A stretch of DNA of 64,000 bases from Coleophoma eucalyptorum. Its lineage: Eukaryota; Ascomycota; Leotiomycetes; Helotiales; Dermateaceae. The DNA is taken from contig JALRME010000030.1 of the NCBI GenBank assembly GCA_026120035.1, positions 1 through 64,000 on the forward strand. Direction: 5' to 3'. The notes beneath the pieces were generated by a model. The model worked only from the letters and a program-made list of their open reading frames with translations, ran no database searches and was not told where the DNA came from. The number at the start of each line of letters is the position of its first letter. Within the stretch, counting starts at the first letter, position 1. Positions 33,512-45,979 of this stretch are shown piece by piece. The translations under genes and the position numbers were made by a program.

Positions 33512-36500
33512 CTAAACAGCCTTTGCCTCTTTTGTCTTCTTGGTCCGCAACTTCATCATGCCAAAGACAATGCTGTATGTTGCAATGACGAATATTGCAA
33601 CAATGCCAGTCTGAAGTTCTAGTTAGCACTGATTTCTTTTCAGGTCAATGTGAATACTTACATCTCGCCATCCATCGAGTCTCTTCGTTAAGTTCAAGGT
33701 ATCGGCGTACTCAGCTCCGGACGCATATGAGCAATATTCACAGGTCGTTGTAGAAGAGTTGTCAACTAAGTAACCATAACCAGTTTGGAAGAAGTCGGCC
33801 ATATAATCCCCACACGTATTTCCCTCTGGTGGAGAAAAGGACGTCAATTCTTTGGTGGTGCAGGTAATCTTCACGTCGTAGAGCAATTGTGTCAAGAGAC
33901 CGCCAATAAGGTAGGTGAATGGATCCAGCCAGTACATCCAGTATTTCCAAAAGACGACGATTTGAGAATATGGTACTAATACACCAGCAAAGTTGATCAA
34001 GAATGCTCCAATAATAACAGGGTTGAGAAGGGCAGCAAAGAAGTCGTTGGGCGAAATCGCGGCAATTGCTTGACCAATGGCCGTATACAGAAACTCGTAA
34101 AGAATCATGACGAGGTAAATTTGTCCTGACGTGCTCGCTTTCACTGGTAGGCCGGCGGGGAAGTACCAGCATACGAAATACAGAGTGCCACAGACAATTA
34201 GATAGGGTATCTCGGCCACTAGCTGTGCTGTAACGAAAGCGATCCAGCTATACATCTTCGATTTCTTTTCTCGGGCCTCGAATATGTCTCTGTAGTGTAG
34301 GAACAATGGTTGAAGTTGGTTGATTACGCCAACTGCAACAAACAAAAAATTGAACACAGCAAGAAGTCGAAGTTGAAGATCTGATGCGGTCCCCCTAAGC
34401 ATCCAAAACGTAAAGCCGGAGAAAAGAGCCGAAGAAACATGTAAGAATATTTTGTTCCACGCATACTCTGGATTTCTCCATAAGGCGACCTGTTGACGAT
34501 GGGTAACTAGCTGTAGCTGCGTCCAAAGTGGAGTGGCAAATTGAGCAGCGTCGTCTGCAACAGTTGGGGGCTTCGACAAACTTTCTGCGTTGATATTTTT
34601 TAACTCTTGAATCATCGCTGTGTGCTCTGGAGATGCGAGCCAAACGTCGTGCCAGTCTTTGTCGCTTCCTGATGCTCCAGAAACTACGTCTATAATGTGC
34701 TCCGCGGGGTTGGCATCCAATGCACATGGCGCACCATTTCGGGCAAAGTATTCCAGGAGAATACTTGAGTTTTGACCGGTTTCTCCAAAGTACACTGTGC
34801 GACCGCCTTTGGCTAGAAGCAGCAGTAAGTCGAAAGATTCAAATAGTAAGGCAGATGGCTGATGAATTGTACATAAAATAGCTTGTCCAGCAGCGGTAAG
34901 CTTCCGCAGGAATCTCACGATGTTGAATGCCGATTGTCCGTCTAGACCAGAGGTAGGTTCATCCAAGAACAGGAGGATAGCGGGTTTTGCGGCAAGTTCG
35001 ACCCCAATAGTAACTCGCTTTCTCTGCTCGACCGTAAGACCGTGGCCCGGGACGCCAATGAGTGCATCTTGAATATCTTCTAACTCGAGCAGTTCAATGA
35101 CCTTCTCAACATACGCAATCTTTTCTGAGTCGGGCACATCGCGTGGCTGGCGCAATCTTGCGGAAAAGATAAATGCCTCTCGAACTGTTGCGGTGCCTTC
35201 ATGAACATCCATTTGCTCACAGTAGCCGGCAGAACGCTGGAAACTCCGTGGAAGAGGGCGGCCATCAACTAGTACTTCTCCTTCAATGACACCAACATCC
35301 TTCCGTTGAGCAAGGACATCCAGAAGTGTCGTCTTTCCGGCTCCCGAACTACCCATAAGAGCACCAAGTTGCCCAGGTTTGATCCATCCAGTAATATTAT
35401 CCAGAAGCTTCCGATGACCTCCAGGAACTGATACCGTATAAGAAAGCTTGTCCCATGTGAAAACAGCTTCGTTTCGCGCGAGTCCAGTGTCGTTCAGGTG
35501 TTCGGAGACGACAGTTACAGAGTTTGATGAGCTACCACTTGCTGACTTTTCTCCTTTTTCGATGTCACCTTCCTGCCGATGTGACTTGGCTCCTTTGCCG
35601 CGCTTGAAGACTAAAGTCGATTTTCCGCTATCATGTCCACTGCTTCGTTCTAATGCGATTGCGGTCACTACCGTAAACACCACCCACCACGCTACGACAA
35701 TTCCAAAATTGCGCCATAGGTGTGTAGTAGAGAATCTGTATGATTGATAGATATAGTCCTCCCCCACAATGGTAGTGCCATCAGAAGTTGCACCGGCAAT
35801 AGTGCATCCACGATTTGTGCTGCCAAGATAATTGGCACCGTTTGGAATCAACTGAGCACCTGTGCATGCCAGATTCAAGCCTCCAAACTCGTTTCCCATG
35901 AAAGCCTCGTAAGCGTACCCGGCAGGGTTTAGCCAGAAGATCCATTTGAACCAAACATGCATATTTTGGAAAGGGATGAAATATCCCGCATATACCATCA
36001 TGACCATTGACCAGAAGCCACTTATTTTTGACGCATCATCGAAGTTTTGGAATAGGCAGCCAATCATGCGGTAATTTTGCATGAAACATAATGCGGATAT
36101 AATCGTCAGAATCCAGAAAGTAAAGAACTTGCCAGCCTCCAATTGAAATCCGGCCATGAAATAAAAGATAATGGAGAATATCGATACTTGGAGTAGCACG
36201 TTCGGAATGTCGGTCAATGCTCGAGCGACAACATACGCTGTTGGTCGGTAAAGACTGAAATCGCGATGGCGTGCAAGTATAGGGCGACCCATGAAGGATG
36301 CAGTTACTTCACCCATTGAGGCCAAGTTGAAGAAAACCAAAGGATAGAACAGAGCTCCAGTTCTAGGGAAAACTCCGGCACTGGTAGCTGGTAAATTGTA
36401 GTAAAGACTGCCCGAAACCAAGGCCATGACTACTGCAGCAATCTGCTGCATGCCCATTGACCATCGGTCACCGCCCATGACCTGCAGCTGTCTGATAATG

Positions 36501-37993
36501 CATACCATGATCTGATGTCCCAAACTAGTCGTGTAGGAGCTTTGAAGCGGGCTGGTATGTCTTGGCTGCTCTTTTTTGACAGCAGATCTCGTAGTTGCTG
36601 TATGCTCAGCAAAGGCAGAGGGTGGTAGAGCCTCAGCTTCCACCCCGCGCGCTACATCACTCTGAAGATAAGCTTTCTCAAGCGCTTTGGCAGTCTTGGG
36701 GATAATACTTTCATATCCAGCTCTGATTTGGCGCTCTGCAGGTACGGTAACGGATGTGAGGAAGTCGGCAATGTTCGCTCCAGGTGGGCAGATAAATCCG
36801 AGATTCTCGAAGTACGCCTTTGCAAGGTGTCTTGGGCCATAGTAGATCCGGCGACCACTGTCTAAGACCAAAATCTGGTCAAATTTGTTGAAAATCCCAT
36901 TGCCGGCTTGATAGAGCGTGGCTAGAACAGTTAGTTGGGATTTGTCGGCCATGGACCGTAGAGTCTCAGAGTACTCCAATGCAGAACTTGCATCGAGTCC
37001 TCTTGTGGCGTTGTCCCAGCAGATGATAGATCCCTGAGCTGCCATTGTCTCGCCTATGGACACACGCTTACGTTCACCTCCGGACACACCCCTGATAAAC
37101 TCGTTGCCAACCAAGGTTTCCTTTGCGTGTGATATTCCAAGGGCCTTACTGAATACGTCAAGCAGCTCATGCACATGTTTCATAACAGCTTCCTTCTGGC
37201 CATCGCGAACATGTCTTGCGACTTTAGTCTTGATAGCAAAGCTTAGAGTTTGAGCTACAGTCAGAGTCGGGAAATGCATATCCTCTGTATCTATGATTAG
37301 TGTACCAATCAAGGTAAGCATGAGGGATTCAAAGTACCTTCGCTGTTGTAAAGAATAGAGCCTCGGTAATTCTTGGCGTCTTTAGCATCCATGCTACCAT
37401 AGAAGACATCGCCTTGAACACTCTTAAACGATGCTCTCTTATTGGCAACTGTCTTCAAGAATGAACTGCAACCAGAACCAGGCCGACCTAACACGAGCAA
37501 CTGTGAAGGATATTAGTGCAGTCTTTTTAATAAAAACTTGAAGGACTACCAACCATCTGTCCTGGTTTCACTTGTCCACTCATACTATTCAAGATTGTCT
37601 ATGAAACACAAACCGGTTAGTTTCTTCGGAGACGTCCTTAATAGCAAACAAACTTACTACTGTTCCATTGGCCTGGGATGTTCGAAAAATATCGACGGGA
37701 TTAACGTAAGATAGGACATTGTCTGCTAAGATAGCTCTCGAGTCGACGCCAACGACCTCCACGTTTTTCCATGTTAGAGCAAGTTGCTTTTTCTCTATAT
37801 TAGCAGACAATTTCTTGTCCTCGTGTTCGTGCAACCATTGCCTAAAACTCCATTTTTGCCCAAAAGTAGACAGTCTCGATAGATGATATGATAGATGATG
37901 ATGTGTGTGCGTCTGCTCCTCCCTTGCAATGTCGGATGGTGGGTCGAGAACGGGCTCTACGGCTTCCTCTTGTGGCTCGCCAGTCTTATCCAT
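33512..37993 (-). CDS. PDR-type ABCG transporter (full-size, multidrug efflux)
   Basis: Five exons: 37993-37658, 37598-37554, 37500-37338, 37290-33662 and 33610-33512. Introns of 47-59 bp have matching phases; product 1423 residues. The start is ATG 37993 ([10 protein letters not shown]); the codon further upstream at 38011 is TTG. The layout is NBD-TMD-NBD-TMD, as in fungal pleiotropic drug resistance pumps. NBD1 has Walker [13 protein letters not shown] (132), signature [11 protein letters not shown] (250) and the degenerate Walker [10 protein letters not shown] (about 272). NBD2 has Walker [10 protein letters not shown] (828), an altered signature [10 protein letters not shown] (about 930) and Walker [14 protein letters not shown] (about 953). 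Such asymmetry is normal for the family. It should sit in the plasma membrane exporting azoles, phenolics or other toxins. It is divergent from a Zn2Cys6 regulator that may control it. Confidence 0.93.
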
Positions 37994-38207
37994 AATGGCC
38001 AAGGCCGTCAAAATCGGCGTTCCTTAGAGCTACACCGGCAAGTTTGATTGAAAGAAGAAAATAAAAGACCTAGATGAATAAGAAATGTAGGGAGAACCAA
38101 TTTGATATGGTTTGCAGAGAAATTCACACCTCGTAGATTGCATTCTCTTATACTTAACTGACTGAGCTGCTCAGCTAAGCGACGCCGGATAAAGCTCAGG
38201 GATATAT

Positions 38208-38315
38208 CCGAAAATTCGGTGGGAATGAGGAAAGGCGCGAAACGGGCTGCAAAGTTCGAATTTCTTCAGAATAGATCGACTTGCGCTGCAACTCCACACG
38301 ACATCCGGATATCCG
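38208..38315. promoter_or_regulatory. Paired CGG/CCG palindromes between pump and regulator
   Basis: Two inverted-triplet sites lie in the 545-bp divergent promoter: CCGAAAATTCGG at 38208-38219 (arms CCGAA/TTCGG) and the perfect palindrome CGGATATCCG at 38306-38315. Zn2Cys6 dimers bind inverted or everted CGG triplets, and yeast Pdr1/Pdr3 sites are TCCGCGGA-like. The spacing differs from the yeast element, so binding is a hypothesis only. Confidence 0.4.
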
Positions 38316-38538
38316 ATATATTTAATAGAGATCTTAGCCAAGAAAGGAATTGGTTAATTTCGCCGTCGATCTGCAGTACCGTCGTTGCGGATGCTGGATA
38401 AATCAAGATTAATGCCTTGGTATTAAGGCTTCAAATCAAGCAGCAACCTACACAGATACCTCGTTCTCTCCCGCTCGCTCCTTAAGCTCACTCTTTTATG
38501 GACATTCGTTAGATTCACGGCAAACCAAAGCAGCTGTC

Positions 38539-40744
38539 ATGTCCGAGAGTCCCGCTTCATGTGAGGAGCCGCATCACCTTGTGCGCAAAGTTCGTCGAAC
38601 GCCTCGAGCCTGCGTTCCTTGCCGTATTGGCAAGGTGAAGTGCGACGGCAAGAATCCTTGTGCCCGCTGTGAAGCGCGGGGCGTGATCTGTATGCCTGGT
38701 ACAGATCGAAGAGCTTTCAGGAAGAAGGAATCTGGCCGGGGGCCCGAAAAACCCATCAGTCAACCTACTCAATCTGAAAATTCTCGAAACACCACGGACC
38801 AGGCCAATCTATTGAATCAAGAAATCCATTGCAGTATTGCTGGTGCGGATGCTTCGGTTTCTTCTGCTATGCACCTGCATTATGGACCATCCTCAACTTT
38901 TGTATTTCTGCAACAACTCTATCGCTTTTTGTCGGGGAAGCCAGGATCTAGACAGATGATCATCAACTCGTCATCTGCTAACTATACTGGAGAAGCTATC
39001 AGTGAATTTGGCTATTCAAGCATATTCTTTGGTAGAGACTCGGAATTTTCTACAGATCTCTCTAGCTTTGGCCAGTGGCAGCGAGATCTGAATGGATCGG
39101 ATCCACTTAGTCCAGAGCTATTACCTTCTGATATTGCCGAAAATTTCTTAGAATTATATCTATCAACGGTTCATCATGGCCTTCCATTCTGTCAGCAGAA
39201 GACTCTGCGGACCTTATTCCATTCATTATACTACGCATCAGAAAGCCCCACTCTTCACTCCCGAGATTTCACCCTCATACTAGCAGTGCTGGCTGTTGGG
39301 GCGACTTTAACAGATGAAAACCAGTGGGCAAATTCACTGTTCGGGCGAGCGAAGGTTGAATTGGATAGCTGGGGCGATGCGGTAAGCTTAAGAAGCGTTC
39401 AAATTTCCATTCTACTTTCAGAATTTCATCAAATACGTGGGAGGCCAAATTCTGCAGTCCTTACCATTGGAGCGGCAGCACACAAAGCCTTAGCTATGGG
39501 CCTACACCATGAGACTATTCACTCAGACTCACAGAATAGTGAGCTCACTGATTCTGATCGAAGTCGTCTTCAAGAACGACACGCCTCTTTCTGGTCATTA
39601 TATGTCCATGATAGGACTCTTTCACTATCTATAGGGCGACCAGCATCTATAAATGATATGGATGTTGAACTTCCAGATCCAGAGGGAGATTCTCATTTGA
39701 CTGCTGCTGTAGCACTGTCTAGAATTTCCCACAAAGTATACTATAGTGTCTATGGACGTAAGAAAGGGACTTTTGCCGAGTTCTGTGGAAAAGTACAAGG
39801 GCTTCGTGAGGAACTATCACTGTTCCACAAGTCTTTGGCCCCAGAAAATCGATTTCCGTTGAGCGAATTCGGATTACGAACTACACCGCCACTAATAAGT
39901 ATCAGTCATATTCTATTAGCATTTGGTACGTCTTTCACACCTCTCTTTTTTCCCACGTAAGGGACCAATTAGTAATGTTGTAATAGACTTTTTTCAGATA
40001 ATGATCATCACACTTCGACCATGTCTCATCTTAGATGCAGTGCAAAGGCGGCATAAAGTGAAGACGAATGATTTACCACAAGTAATACCGAATGAGTGGC
40101 TTTCTTGGCTTGATGATGCATGTCTCTCATGTAGCAAGGCGGCAATTCACATTATACAGCTTTTTTCAAAAGCAATTGACCAGAGCCATCTTATCAGTGT
40201 GAGCAGATATCTAAATTCTGCTCCTTCACTTGAATCTAAGCTGACGCATTTGCAATTTTAGCGTATCCGGCATAGTCGATTTTATCTAGAAAGTGCTTGC
40301 CTCGTCTTGCTCTTTGACGCTCTGCGAGACCCGGCCAGGAGAGGCTTGGAAGACAATTTTCGAGCAGTGACCGATTGTTTGCAGTGCTTTTCACAAATGC
40401 CCGCCGATGAGCTTTTATCAATTAGCACATCTGCTATATCGCGGATTCTTGAACTCACGAAAAATATGGTAGCCAGATCTGAAGCTGATGTCAATCAAGA
40501 TGGGCATCAGCTCGTCACGTCTCTCGCCGAGCCTAGTGCTATGATGACCACGGCATTCGACTCTAGTGCTGTGCCTAATCTCACTCCCAGTCTATTACAC
40601 ATGGGTGGAGACGAGACCTTGGGTGTAGGCAACGGTCCAGCCGTTGAAACAATCTTCCAGGATATCGACTTATTTAACACCGATATTTTTGACCTAAGTT
40701 ATGATCTGTGGATAGAATACAATACGCTACCAACAACTATTTAA
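38539..40744 (+). CDS. Zn2Cys6 transcription factor divergent from the PDR pump
   Basis: Exons 38539-39925, 39987-40198 and 40262-40744 (61- and 63-bp introns, phases agree), 693 residues. The cluster Cys25, 28, 35, 41, 44, 51 (ACVPCRIGKVKCDGKNPCARCEARGVIC in two adjoining parts) is a textbook C-x2-C-x6-C-x5-C-x2-C-x6-C. The fungal-specific regulatory domain spans about 190-480. It includes FLELYLSTVHHGLPF, AHKALAMGLHHET, RHASFWSLYVHDRTLSLSIG and DMDVELPDPEGD. An acidic C-terminal tail (LFNTDIFDLSYDLWIEYN) could be the activation domain. Divergence from the pump gene with a shared promoter makes it a plausible local regulator of efflux. That link is contextual, not proven. The first intron acceptor was chosen (TAG at 39986 rather than CAG at 39997) because only it keeps the frame, giving FDFFQIMIITLRP. 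Confidence 0.88.
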
Positions 40745-41226
40745 TAACAGATGTTGAAGTTTTGTCAGGGCCAGAAGCGAAAGTATGTAATATATATTAA
40801 TCTTAGAAAATCGCAGGCGCAAAATCCATGTAGGTCTTGCGTGCCTCAAAACTAGCGGAAAATCGCAACTTTTAACTCCTTAAACTCATATCGCATTAAG
40901 GCTTCTTGTTATATTACATGCTTACCTAGACAAAGAAACTAAATACTAAAAATTCTACGTATTACTCATTCTTGGTTTTCCAAAGGAAATTTACCCTTGG
41001 TTTGTTCTCCTTAGATATAAAATTATACTGAACCCCCGATTATCTCCAAAATAAAAGCAGAAAAACAACTGTGATTCGTCCTAGTACGATGTTAAGTGGT
41101 GTTAACATGAGAAGGCAAATACCAACTCTTTGAGAATAATTAAAAAACTGAAGACCACGAAACATTTATCAGTACGCTCATAAATACTTCATAAAGCTTC
41201 AGTAGAAGGCATTTTTCTGGTTCTAC

Positions 41227-41904
41227 TTAGTGAAGCGCCGCAGACATAGGCTTCTCTCCACCAACACTAAGGATTTTTCCAAATCTGTCTCTCCCTATAT
41301 GCCCATGTGTAACTGGAATATCAGAATACTCCCACTCTCTATCTGAAAATCTATGCAAGCAGCGCATTATTATAATCTCTTTCCACTTATCAATCTCAAC
41401 GTTACAGTCATGGAAACTCATTTCCTCCCTGGGCATCCACACTCCACTACTCTCTAGACCAGACACCATCATATCCTGTTCTTCTCTTTCAATAATGCAT
41501 CTCCCACCAGCGGCAAGAGCTCTTCCATCCCAGAACCCTTCTCTTCCTAGGTTTTTGAGGAGTGCAATTGCTGCCCTACGAAGTGGTGACGAGCGGCATT
41601 TCAACGCAACAAAGAATATGAATGGAATAACTGCAACATCTGTCGTGAATCTACATCCTTTCTTCTGTGATGATCCGTGTTGTAGGATAGGACGCCCTAA
41701 ATTGATTACCTCCAAGAATTGGACCATGTATTTGTCGAAGTCTATCTCTTTGTCGGAGAAGATGGTTTCCAGATGGATACATCCACAAGTATACTGAATC
41801 TTCACGACATCTGTACCGGGAGATTTTGCAGTTTTATGATGGTTTATTTGAAAGACTTGAAACGCTTTATTCCAAGCTTCGTGATATCGTCTGATATCCT
41901 TCAT
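41227..41904 (-). pseudogene. C-terminal part of a Zn2Cys6-type regulator, N-terminal half missing
   Basis: The frame from ATG 41904 encodes 225 residues. TTDVAVIPFIFFVALKCRSS, LRRAAIALLKNLGREGFWD and EIDKWKEIIIMRC follow the closing part of the fungal-specific domain found in many C6 finger proteins. The pattern is: large ectopic domain, then a VIPPLFFTALKCR-like helix, then RRxAIxLL, EGxWD, and a basic strand near the end. A zinc cluster and the first 200-300 residues expected upstream (42000-42700, minus strand) are not found in any frame. A short open stretch (GVEFEDGGISRNIFGPWS) near 41950-42020 may be an exon relic. The gene is either truncated or has undergone 5' decay; it may still encode a DNA-binding-free protein. 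Confidence 0.55.
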
Positions 41905-42703
41905 CTTCTGAGAAATTCCGGAACGGCGAGATCTCTATGCCTTTCTTACTTGCCGATAGCCGTGCTCCAGGGACCAAAGATATTTCTAGAAATTCCACCA
42001 TCTTCGAATTCAACCCCTGGGAAACAGGTTCCATGGCGGCATAGCGTAGACCCAGATCAAGCTATATGCTTCCCTAGGTCGATCTCAGGATCTCGATTGA
42101 GTCAACTAACCCCTTGTGAAAGTGTAGTACTTGAACAGGCGTTTCGTTGTGCGGGTTGTTGTGGGAACACGAGGATCTTTTCGCTAAGTGGTGCGGGAGT
42201 ATCAACGATCCTTACGGACGGGGGTGTGACGGGGGTGAATGCTGCCAGCCCTATGCATGCAAAGCAAGTTGCGCCAAGACTCCAGGCCTGAGTAGAAAAT
42301 AGCGTTTCACTCCTACTGTACTAAATGGACGTGGGCCTTTGTCGGGGAGATCGGGCATTTCGATGTATTTTTGAACTTAACTCTATTGGCCTTCACACCA
42401 TAATTCGACTGCTCCTTTAAAGGCATCTTCAAAAGCGCTCTCAATCCCCTATTTCCCACCTTGGCGAGGTTAATATTCCTTTCTCTTTGAACTATCGCCA
42501 GTGATACTATCAATTTTCATGCGACGGTCACGATAGCGTCAATTCATTGTCTAAGTCGGGTGAAAACAAGCTAGGTGTGATCCTTTTACACAACTCTGCA
42601 AAGTTCAAGTCTGCAGAACAACTAGCCACGTAACGCCTGGCTCCCCGTCGAGAGTGACTGGGTCATACCAGCCCCTCTGTCCAATTTAACAACACGACGG
42701 ACG

Positions 42704-44572
42704 ATGTCCACCGAAAACTCCGTAATTCAAGGTGATGACCAGTTCCGAGGCCTTCGTGCGATCCGAAAACCTCGGAGGAAGATTTTGATAAAGGTCCTGT
42801 TGAGATGGGGCATTACCCTTGCGATCATCGTGGCTCTCTACATCGTACTAAGCACGTACAATGTTATACCTGTTATGACACACAAAGCGAAGCAGCAATT
42901 CAACACTCTCGTCACTGGTCTATCTATCGCACTGAGTTTAGCAGTTGCTAGCGCTCTTAACACAATGGTGGGCGATTTGAGATGGTGGATCCTTAGTCGC
43001 AGGTACAGGTCTAAACGCAAGGTACTTTAACATTCCCTCATGGATCTCGTATTGTTGACCAACTCATTTCTTAGGTGGAGTTACTTTTACATCTCGACAA
43101 TATTGAACATGCAATTATGCTAGCTGCAAGGTCACGCCGCCTCTCTATTCACGTCGGAGCTCTTCTTTGGATAATCTTAATAATTGTGCGACATACCTGA
43201 AATATCCCTTATATATCCTCACACTAACTCTGTCTAGGGTGGTCAAATTGGTCTTGCTGCCATTGGGCTGTGCTACTCCGTAGTACAGTCGGACAATCGA
43301 GCCTTATCTGTGCCTGGGAATGTTTCAATTCCAGACATGTCTACTATTCAAACGACAAAGATCATCAAATCTCAGTCTACGTCGCTTGGCGCACAGCAGT
43401 ATACCGCAAACATGTAAGTGACCACCTGTGGATGGACTAGATGATGCTTCTAGAAGGAACGTCTAATGAGTGTAACTAGCTATGGTTCCACATCCCTTGC
43501 ATTTGATACAGAAGAACTGAACGCCAGGCCCCAGGCTGGAGATATATGGTTTTCTGGAGATCCTCTCCAGTTCTGTGGCGCGGATTTCTGCCAATACATC
43601 TTCCATGAGACGGCTGTAAATCCCAGCAGCAGTGACACCACCTCTGCCACTACTGTTGTAACATCACGTAGGATCAATAGCACGGCTATTTGCAATAGCT
43701 GGCCAGTGATACGTGGTGGAAATGGGACTAATACCGTCATCACTGTTGCCACGGACTCCGGCAATGCAAAATTTTCTATCCCTGGACCTGGTGGTATCAA
43801 TCAAACGACATATATGACTGACACCCGCATCAACTGTGGCCCCGGCTGCAGCACGGTAACGGCTTTCGAGGCGTCGAGTACAGCACCGTCGTATTATGAT
43901 TGCAACATAACCGTTGGCTCCGTCTCAAATGTCACGCGCCCTGAGCATGAAGTTGGCCCAGATCTGATAGCCATGGCGTCGGCAGGTATTGCGCTACAGG
44001 GATACGATGTCCTATCTCTAGCCAACAATACATATTTACAGTATCAGAGCTACCCAGCAGAATCCATCTTTGGCCTGCCGCTGAGCGGAGTTCCCTCTGA
44101 TATGGCTACGCAAATGGCACGTTTTGCGATTGGCGTAGTAGCGATGGCTGCAGAGAACAACGATAGTTTTAACATTACTGGTGATAAGCCTATCCAGGGA
44201 GTAGACCTTACTGTGGACCACTGGGAATACATTACCCTCATATTTCTTCTCGTCGCCGGTCTCCAGCTGGTCTTAGGAGTCGCAGTAGCGCTAGTAGCTA
44301 ACCGGATAGTGGTGCCGGATAGCGGGCCTATTGCTGAGGCGCAGGTTTTGCGAGCAATGGCGACTCGCATCCATTTAGAAAGAAACTGTAGTACGGAGAG
44401 AGATTCATTGTCCGGAGTCGATTGTGTTGACTCTTTGTGGATTTACCGAGCGAGACTTATGTCCGACGGAAGCTACGATCTTTTTATGGAGGAACTACGT
44501 GTCCCGAGGAATGGCCCGGGGGCGATGGCCACTGAGCTCGAACTAAAGCACCTCGAGCCAGACCATACATGA
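42704..44572 (+). CDS. Unknown multi-pass membrane protein with glycosylated ectodomain
   Basis: Exons 42704-43021, 43075-43185, 43238-43413 and 43480-44572. Introns are 52-66 bp (GTACTT, GTGCGA and GTAAGT donors) and all phases agree; 565 residues. Hydrophobic segments lie near 37-55 (ITLAIIVALYIVLSTYNV), 70-90, 127-160 and 450-475 (YITLIFLLVAGLQLVLGVAV). Between the last two lies a long region with Cys and many N-x-S/T sites, suiting an extracellular or luminal domain. About 85 cytosolic residues close the protein. The same overall plan is seen in the gene at 23897-25348, but the sequences are not clearly alike. No catalytic motif is recognised. Such proteins are frequent and uncharacterised in Leotiomycetes (from memory). 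Confidence 0.78.
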
Positions 44573-44917
44573 GTTAATGATCTTCAGCTAGTATAATGTA
44601 ATAAACAGTCTTAGATGATAGTTAGAAGAACATAGATAGCCAAAGCTTAAGACATTTAGATTTACGGTTGCCGGGTCTTCACAAATGGATTATCTAGCAG
44701 TACGAGATTTAATGTGCATGCTAATTGCTTCTTTCTAGATTTTCGTTGCTAGGCAGGAGTCTTAAAAGAAATGGTATTTTCGGACTGGAGTCAAGCCTTT
44801 GTTCTTCTACAACGCTTACGAGTCAGCATTCTTCTTTACTTCTTTACCAGGGGCTTCGATATTGAACCTTATAGATGAATTAATTCACCAACCAGCGAAT
44901 ATGTCCTAGGATGTTAC

Positions 44918-45840
44918 GTGTCCGGCGCCCTCGGCCACCGAAACAGAGCCAGTTCAAGCAGAAGAAGAAGAACCACAGCTAAGCCCTCGTTAGTGCGTCA
45001 GGGCAAACCATGCTCTAGGTGGGGACTTTTACGAAATCCTCAGCTGCCAAGATTACACAAGCATATTCAACTCTACGTACTGGCGATCGATGCTTGCTTT
45101 CTGCATGTCCGTTTTGGCTGGTATCTGCTCTGGCCTCTACAACAAAGCTGTGTTGCGCAGTCATTTCAAGAACCTTGATCCTAGTCCTTTAGCCGTCGCA
45201 TTATCAAAAATAACCTTACTTGTTAAAATGACACCCAGCTACAGCCACCAGCAACGAACATCAGTTTTACACCTCGGTGCTTAATCCCCGGGAGTTACTC
45301 CATATCCCCTTGCCGATACACTGATACGCTTGTATTATCGTGGGTCCGTACTTGCGGAATACAATTGTAGTATAGCTCCTTTAGCGTGCAAGTCAATGAC
45401 CCACCCGTGTTAACTCCCGACGGAGCCAATACCTATCTTCCTGTCAAGAGCTGGCCGCAATGGAAAGAGAAGTTGAAAGAGTTGAAAGCGAGTGTCTCAC
45501 AAAGAAGCCAAATCTTTACTATGGTCCATGAATATCTACATATCGGTATTGTCTTTTTATATACTTGCTTCAAATGCCAACATGAAGTGCCGTCTTCTTC
45601 TGTAGTATGTACTTGTGATAATAGACACTAACAAATTCAAGGACTCGGTATATCAAATATGATGAGAGCAAGCCAGAATGCAAACCAGAAGCAGCCGAAG
45701 GAGCAGAAACGCAATTCGAGGTCAGTTTTCCAGCAGGGAAGATCATCTTTAGATATAGATGGAAAAAAAATAATAGGTAGACTTCAACCCAAGATTTTCT
45801 ATGCTGTTGAAAATCCTACGCTGCATGAACACCGATAAGT
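44918..45840 (+). pseudogene. Possible decayed or unresolved gene
   Basis: Protein-like stretches appear in the plus strand without a continuous frame. About 45013-45225 reads FNSTYWRSMLAFCMSVLAG and SHFKNLDPSPLAVALSK, with a membrane-like helix. About 45395-45545 reads LTPDGANTYLPVKSWPQWKE. After a possible intron, about 45640 onward reads RYIKYDESKPECKPEA in one frame or MMRASQNANQKQPKEQ in another. I recognise no family and cannot splice a full product, so the call is weak. Confidence 0.25.
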
Positions 45841-45979
45841 AAGGAGATAATAAAATCGGGTTGTTGCCAACAGGCGTTAAACTAAGTACAGTGCAAAATA
45901 ACACTCTAAAGACAGGAACCTCAATCTTTCATCAACCATCCCGATCATAATCCATTCTCGCTACTCCTGATCACTATAT

